A stretch of 64,000 nucleotides of DNA from Nocardia sp. NBC_01503 (GTDB taxonomy: Bacteria > Actinomycetota > Actinomycetes > Mycobacteriales > Mycobacteriaceae): assembly GCF_036327755.1 (NCBI RefSeq), contig NZ_CP109596.1, positions 5,208,001-5,272,000 of the forward strand, written 5' to 3'. Numbering within the stretch: position 1 is the first letter of the stretch; the number at the start of each line of letters is the position of its first letter. The notes under the pieces are model-generated. The model was not told the DNA's origin. It made no database searches and saw nothing but the letters and a program-made list of their open reading frames with translations. The translations under genes and the position numbers were made by a program. This document shows, piece after piece, positions 59,543-64,000 of the stretch.

Positions 59543-62243
59543 GGGTGGCTCCGCTGAGTTCCGTTGTGCTGAAAGTGGATTCGCCAAGCAGGCCATAGTC
59601 GGACAGTTGCCGCTCCACCCGCTCCTCCACCGCCTGTGCCCGAGCCAGCAGCCCGGCATCGATCGGCAGCCGCAGCAACGCCGACCCGGACCCGCCGAGC
59701 CCCCGCATTTCGAGCAGGTGTGTGGCGATGATCGCCCGCTCACGAGGTGGGAACCAGGCGAACGCCAGCCGCAGGGCGGGGAGCGCCCCGAGGAACTCCT
59801 CTGTGCCGAAGCCGCCGACCAGCTCATCGAGTACCGCGAGCAGTGCTGCGCCGGCCGGGGCGCCCTCGACGGGCGAGGATGACACCGCCGCTCGCGGGCC
59901 ATCGGCCGGAGACGGTGGATGTGCGTTCGGATCGCCGGTGCCGGGCAGAGCCGCGCCCAAAGGTGCAGCGGCGGAGGTGTGTTCGCGAGAAGCGTGCTCC
60001 AAGAGCTGTTCACGGGCCAGGGCGAAGAGTCCGGCGAGGAAGTCGCCGAGGACTTCCGACGCGCCCGAAAGGCGCACCGCGCGAGCGACATCCGGACTCT
60101 CGTCCGGGGCCAGGACCGCGACCACGCCGACCGATGCGCCGCGCAGCGCCGGTGGGCGGTCGGCGGCGGTACAGCGCTGGAAGACGCCGACCACGTCGAC
60201 GCGGTCCACGCTCAGCACCTGCTCCGCGTGCAGCGTCGCATCTCGCACCGCGGCAATGGCTTTGAGCAATGCATCGTCAGCGGGTGCGGGCCCGCCGCGA
60301 ATGCCCTCGATCAGCCAGAGCAGGCGCAGGGCCGCCGCATCGATCAGCGCGGCGAGGGTGGGGGAGTTCGACGCGCCGAAGAGACGGTCGTGCCGCCACA
60401 GGCCGAGCGTCACCGCCAGGAGTTGGCCCAGACCCGCCGGTGCGCCCGCCGCGGCGATGAGTCCACGCACGCTGTCGACAATGCGGCCGGTCAGCTCGGA
60501 CAGTCCGCACAGCGTCGCGTCGAAGAGCACGACGGCGAGTGCGCCTGTGTCGGTTCCGGATTCGGCGAATCGCTCGCCCAGGCGCGCGGCCGCCGCTTCG
60601 GCGCAGTTCGCGCCCAGTGCGCCCGCCTCGATCAATCGAGGCAGGCGCATTTCCGTCGCGGTCATCCTCCAGCTCTCGGTCAACTCCGGCGGCTGCCCGA
60701 TCGCGGGTCCACCGCCGCGCGTGTATCCGGGTATCCCGAGAATGCGGAGTCGATGCAGCAGACGGCTGGTCGCCAGCCCGGCCTCGGTGGTCAGATCCAC
60801 CGTGATCCGACCGGTGTCGGGGACCTCATAGCGTGCGAGTTCGGCTTCGGCATCGTGCACGAGCGGAGGCAGCGGCGTATCCCGGTGCAACCGCCCCACC
60901 GTCGAACCGGACAGCGCCGCAACCATTTCCACGACCACGGGATCCGTCCCGGTCGGCAGATGGCCGCGCCCGGTCCAGGGCAGCGGACGGTCCAGCGCTT
61001 CGGTGATCAGCGTTCCCGCCAGACCGTCGAGCACATCGGTGCGCGAGGGCGATTCATGCCCGCGCAACCTGCTCAACCCGATGGTGAGGGTGCGTGCCCC
61101 GATCAGCGAAGCCGTCGAAACCGGCTGCCCCCGCTTGCGCAGCCGCTGTACGACCGCACGCGTGACGCTCTCGGCGGCGTCCTGCGCCCCGTGCTCCCAC
61201 AGCCGCTGGTAGTACGCGGGCGATGGCATCCCGGATTGATACCCCGCGAAGGCATCCAGCCGTTGAAAGCTGAACGGCACCAGATAACTACCGCCGATAC
61301 CATCACCCGCGAACGGCGGCACCTCGGGCCACGCGGTGTGATTGCCGGCTGCGGCCGACGGCGGTACCTCGGGCCTCACAGCGTGAATGCTGCCCGGGGC
61401 AGTCTGCCCCGCGGACAACGGCTCCCCGCTGTCCTGAGCGCTGTTCGTCCCCGCGATATCGGCGTCGATGGCAGGTCCGACCGGCGCGCTACCCGAGTTC
61501 AGCGCAGACGATTCGGATGGCGCGGCGTCGATTCCGTTCGCGGCGAGCACATGCCGGATGAGTGCGGGACGGTGAAAGCCGCCGGTGACCACCACGATGT
61601 GCTCGGATCCGGCGGTTTCGGCGCGCCCGACGGTGAGGTCCGCGACGGCGGCATCGATCCAGCGCGCCATGTACTGCTCACGGGCGAGATCGCCCGGCGA
61701 TGCGTCATCATCCCCGCGCACCAATTCGAAGTAGGCGGCCAGCCTTTCGGCGAGCGTCCCCGGATCGCCGAGTTCGAAGAGGTGATCCCACAGCGCATCG
61801 ATATTGTCGACCGCGAATTCGCGGCACAACCGCTCCACGGCGCGCTCGTAGCGCCGCTCGGCGTCGGCGTAGCGGTTCTCCTGTCCGGCGAAGGCGCGAT
61901 GCCAGGCGGGCAGATCGATGAACCGCACCTGAGCCCCGGCCGCGCGACCCTCGGTGAGCGCCAACCACTCCGGCGAATAGTCGCACAGTGGAGCCCACGA
62001 CATACGCCGGGTCTCGCTGTCGCGATAACTGGTGAACACCGCCACCGGCAGCTCATGTCCGAGCAGCAGCTCATCCAGGCGCTCGTTCATATCGGCCGGT
62101 CCCTCGATGAGCACATGCGCGGGCCGCAGCCGCCGAATCGTATCGCGCACCAGTCCCGCACAGGCCGGACTGTGATGGCGCACGCCTATGCAGGTGATGC
62201 GCACCGGCCCGGCCGCGACGGTGAGCATCGGATCCAGGCTCAT
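59535..62243 (-). CDS. DUF5682 family protein
   Basis: 902 aa. The N-terminus ITCIGVRHHSPACAGLVR and HVLIEGPADMNERLDELL are the DUF5682 signature; TGGFHRPALIRHVL follows near residue 225. These His and Glu residues suggest a metal- or nucleotide-handling active site, reminiscent of TraB/erythromycin-esterase-like folds. The ~85 residues around 240-320 are low-complexity and variable. It starts 3 bases after the MoxR gene. Confidence 0.85.
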   Translation of the reverse strand: MSLDPMLTVAAGPVRITCIGVRHHSPACAGLVRDTIRRLRPAHVLIEGPADMNERLDELLLGHELPVAVFTSYRDSETRRMSWAPLCDYSPEWLALTEGRAAGAQVRFIDLPAWHRAFAGQENRYADAERRYERAVERLCREFAVDNIDALWDHLFELGDPGTLAERLAAYFELVRGDDDASPGDLAREQYMARWIDAAVADLTVGRAETAGSEHIVVVTGGFHRPALIRHVLAANGIDAAPSESSALNSGSAPVGPAIDADIAGTNSAQDSGEPLSAGQTAPGSIHAVRPEVPPSAAAGNHTAWPEVPPFAGDGIGGSYLVPFSFQRLDAFAGYQSGMPSPAYYQRLWEHGAQDAAESVTRAVVQRLRKRGQPVSTASLIGARTLTIGLSRLRGHESPSRTDVLDGLAGTLITEALDRPLPWTGRGHLPTGTDPVVVEMVAALSGSTVGRLHRDTPLPPLVHDAEAELARYEVPDTGRITVDLTTEAGLATSRLLHRLRILGIPGYTRGGGPAIGQPPELTESWRMTATEMRLPRLIEAGALGANCAEAAAARLGERFAESGTDTGALAVVLFDATLCGLSELTGRIVDSVRGLIAAAGAPAGLGQLLAVTLGLWRHDRLFGASNSPTLAALIDAAALRLLWLIEGIRGGPAPADDALLKAIAAVRDATLHAEQVLSVDRVDVVGVFQRCTAADRPPALRGASVGVVAVLAPDESPDVARAVRLSGASEVLGDFLAGLFALAREQLLEHASREHTSAAAPLGAALPGTGDPNAHPPSPADGPRAAVSSSPVEGAPAGAALLAVLDELVGGFGTEEFLGALPALRLAFAWFPPRERAIIATHLLEMRGLGGSGSALLRLPIDAGLLARAQAVEERVERQLSDYGLLGESTFSTTELSGATHE

Positions 62244-62246
62244 GGC

Positions 62247-63329
62247 TCAGCCCGGCAGCTGGAATCGGGCGTCGTGCAACGCTTTCCAGGCGCGACCGGA
62301 TTTGCGCGGCACCTGCTGCTCCAGATAGCGGCGCAGCCGGGCCAGATCCTCCGGATCATCCTTGGCGGCGGTACCGGCCAGGCAGTGCACGATATCCGCG
62401 CCGTCGCCGGGTTCGCCGCGCAGATACCAGCCGCGCAGACCGACCGCGTGCGCCACCGAGACCGCCTCGGCGGTACTCATGACCGAGGACATGCGATCCA
62501 GTGGCGTCCCGGAATCGGTCGCCCCGGTGCGTAGTTCCCGGAAGGCGGTGACCAGCACTTCGAGGACGTCGCGCGGCGGGGCCTGCGGTACACCGGACTT
62601 GCGCAGCAGCGCTTCGGCCTCGGCCTCGACCAATGCCAGCTCGGCGGCGAAATCGGTAATGGGGAAGACGGTTTCGAAATTGAATCGCCGCTTGAGCGCC
62701 GCGCTCATATCGTTCACACCGCGATCGCGGGTGTTGGCGGTGGCGATCACATTGAAACCCGCTGTGGCGTACACCATCTCACCGAGTTCGGGCACCGCGA
62801 GCACCCGATCCGAGAGCAGCGACAGGATCGAGTCCTGCACCTCGAGCGGGCAGCGGGTGATCTCCTCGAAGCGCACCACCTTGCCGTCCCGCATCCCGCG
62901 CATCATGGGCGCGGGCACGATCGAGCGTTCGGACGGCCCCTCCGACACCAGCAGCGCGTAATTCCAGCCGTACCGGATCTGATCCTCGGTGGTGGCCGCC
63001 CCGCCCTGAATGGTCAGCGTGGAGTCACCGGAGATGGCCGCCGAAAGCAGCTCCGACAGCAGCGATTTCGCGGTACCGGGCTCGCCGGTGAGCAGCAGTC
63101 CGCGCGTGGTGGCCAGGCTCACCAGCGCCCGATCCACCAGTGAGGCATCGCCGACGAACTTATTGGCAATGCCGAGTTCGGGATCGCCGGTAATGAAACG
63201 CTTGGCGGCGTCCACGCTCAAAGCCCACCCGGGCGGTTTGGGAGCGGTATCCGCGGCGCGCAATCGCTCCAGATCCGCCGCCCACCGCAGTTCGGCGGGC
63301 GGGCGCTGCATATGTTCGGTGCTGGTCAC
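62247..63329 (-). CDS. MoxR-family AAA+ ATPase
   Basis: 360 aa from the GTG at 63329 (AGGGG 5 bases upstream); an ATG at 63353 is less well supported. Walker A GEPGTAKS, Walker B KVVRFEEITRCP, sensor VIATANTRDRG and an arginine-finger region LKRRFNFE. The full ATPase is intact. It works with the VWA protein as a chaperone-like pair. Confidence 0.92.
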   Translation of the reverse strand: MTSTEHMQRPPAELRWAADLERLRAADTAPKPPGWALSVDAAKRFITGDPELGIANKFVGDASLVDRALVSLATTRGLLLTGEPGTAKSLLSELLSAAISGDSTLTIQGGAATTEDQIRYGWNYALLVSEGPSERSIVPAPMMRGMRDGKVVRFEEITRCPLEVQDSILSLLSDRVLAVPELGEMVYATAGFNVIATANTRDRGVNDMSAALKRRFNFETVFPITDFAAELALVEAEAEALLRKSGVPQAPPRDVLEVLVTAFRELRTGATDSGTPLDRMSSVMSTAEAVSVAHAVGLRGWYLRGEPGDGADIVHCLAGTAAKDDPEDLARLRRYLEQQVPRKSGRAWKALHDARFQLPG

Positions 63330-63430
63330 TGTTTCCCCTGGTGCATGGATCAATTGGACCGGCTGTAGCCAGCCGGGCCGACGGGTGTATTCGGCAGTGC
63401 TCCCCGATGCGCTCGGGGAGATCGGCGGGA

Positions 63431-64000
63431 CTAGCCCGCGTCGGCGGCTTGTCTCAGCCAGTCCACATCACGCAGGATCTCCGAGACGGTGACCGGATCG
63501 AGGTCGGCGAAGGTGAGTCCGCCGCTCTGCCGCCCCGTTCGGTACAGGCGGCCTTCGAAGGTCTGCGCGCCAGCGCCGCGCGGATCCCAGGTCGCTACGC
63601 CTTGGGAGGGTATGACCTCGAAGAAATACCCGCCGGGTAGTCGCTTGCGGAAGTCGCCGAGATAGCCGCCGTCGCCCGTTTCGGGTTGATCCCAGCCGCG
63701 CGAGACCAGTCCCAGGAATCGAGTGCCGTCGATTTTGGTTCCGTCGCTGGGGATTTCCGTCGCCGCGCGCAATTCGTCCGGCAGGCGGAACGTTTCCCGG
63801 GATAGCTGGGGGAAAGGTTGCAGCAGTTCGTAATCGGCGAATACCGCGCCCCAGGACTTGGTTTCGTCCGGGATTTGGAGCGGATGCACCACGCCGAGCA
63901 CCGCATCCACGGCGAGGGTCACCGTCTCGTCCAGATGATCGGCGAAGGTGCGATCCTCGGCGATACGGAAGGTCGATACCAGCGCCTGGTCCTCGTACAC
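63431..64000 (-). CDS. DUF4132 protein, C-terminal part (cut by window end)
   Basis: At least 189 residues. VVHPLQIPDETKSWGAVF, then DYELLQPFPQLSRETF and FLGLVSRGWDQPETGDGGYL match the C-terminal domain of DUF4132 (MolR-like) proteins, which can exceed 1000 aa. The 5' end is beyond base 64000. It lies 101 bases before the MoxR gene on the same strand and probably heads the operon. Confidence 0.8.
   Translation of the reverse strand: MYEDQALVSTFRIAEDRTFADHLDETVTLAVDAVLGVVHPLQIPDETKSWGAVFADYELLQPFPQLSRETFRLPDELRAATEIPSDGTKIDGTRFLGLVSRGWDQPETGDGGYLGDFRKRLPGGYFFEVIPSQGVATWDPRGAGAQTFEGRLYRTGRQSGGLTFADLDPVTVSEILRDVDWLRQAADAG

Noticed and set aside
59919..62534. 871-codon open frame antisense to DUF5682
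   Set aside because: Shadow frame with no recognisable motifs.

Overview
The window looks like chromosomal DNA of a mycolic-acid actinobacterium, most probably a Nocardia or close relative. It is very GC-rich and uses many GTG and some TTG starts. It carries ESX/type VII secretion components (EccD, MycP, EccE), a PknG-type kinase, an actinobacterial 180-kDa-class NAD-glutamate dehydrogenase, an LmeA-like lipid-binding protein and a FabG1/MabA-like reductase. No rRNA, tRNA, CRISPR array or complete insertion sequence was seen.

Layout. (1) 1-6.7 kb: the 3' end of an ESX locus (eccD-mycP-eccE), then an EspR-like HTH regulator and two membrane proteins. (2) 6.7-24.2 kb: a chromosomal block with a glutamate/amino-acid theme: gdh, a secreted trypsin-like protease with an SPFH/zinc-ribbon protein, an asparagine-type permease, pknG, a DUF1707 protein, a MerR regulator, three small secreted proteins, gamma-glutamyltranspeptidase and an AraC regulator. 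A 24-bp palindrome (ATGTRCCGTT-N4-AACGGYACAT) lies in front of gdh, the permease and two of the secreted proteins. (3) 24.5-37.5 kb: an accessory island of lower coding density. It holds candidate secreted effectors with long helical N-termini and unrelated catalytic C-termini: phage-tail-lysozyme-like, ADP-ribosyltransferase-like twice, PI3/4-kinase-like, calpain-like, a polymorphic-toxin-like C-terminus and a DUF218/YdcF domain. Small partner or immunity candidates sit beside some of them. Inside the island is an FxS-type RiPP locus: precursor peptide, radical SAM/SPASM-HExxH fusion maturase, and a second stand-alone HExxH hydroxylase-like enzyme. A 16-bp palindrome (TTCCCA-N4-TGGGAA) recurs in the main intergenic promoter regions of this island, and also before pknG and in the permease/SPFH intergenic region. 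(4) 37.7-56.3 kb: MFS transporter, VanZ-like protein, DUF5134 protein, class III aminotransferase, PhzF-like isomerase, HNH nuclease-like protein, ahpCD with divergent oxyR, metallo-beta-lactamase fold protein, gamma-glutamylcyclotransferase, a FitAB/VapBC-type toxin-antitoxin pair, an RpiB-like protein, acyl-CoA carboxylase beta subunit, FabG, NUDIX hydrolase and LmeA-like protein. Four decayed genes are interspersed: a berberine-bridge oxidase tail, an AAA ATPase head, an acyl-CoA ligase with an internal deletion, and a truncated 13E12/DUF222 gene behind a perfect SOS box. (5) 56.3-64 kb: a leftward operon of DUF4132 (cut by the window end), MoxR AAA ATPase, DUF5682, VWA and SWIM proteins, an arrangement that recalls MoxR-VWA ternary systems.

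The most unusual part is the island at 24.5-37.5 kb. It combines a modular effector-like family, a RiPP locus with duplicated HExxH domains, and one recurring operator-like palindrome. Two of its effector-like genes have frame breaks at C-runs, each repaired by one extra C, so the consensus base there should be checked before they are called pseudogenes.
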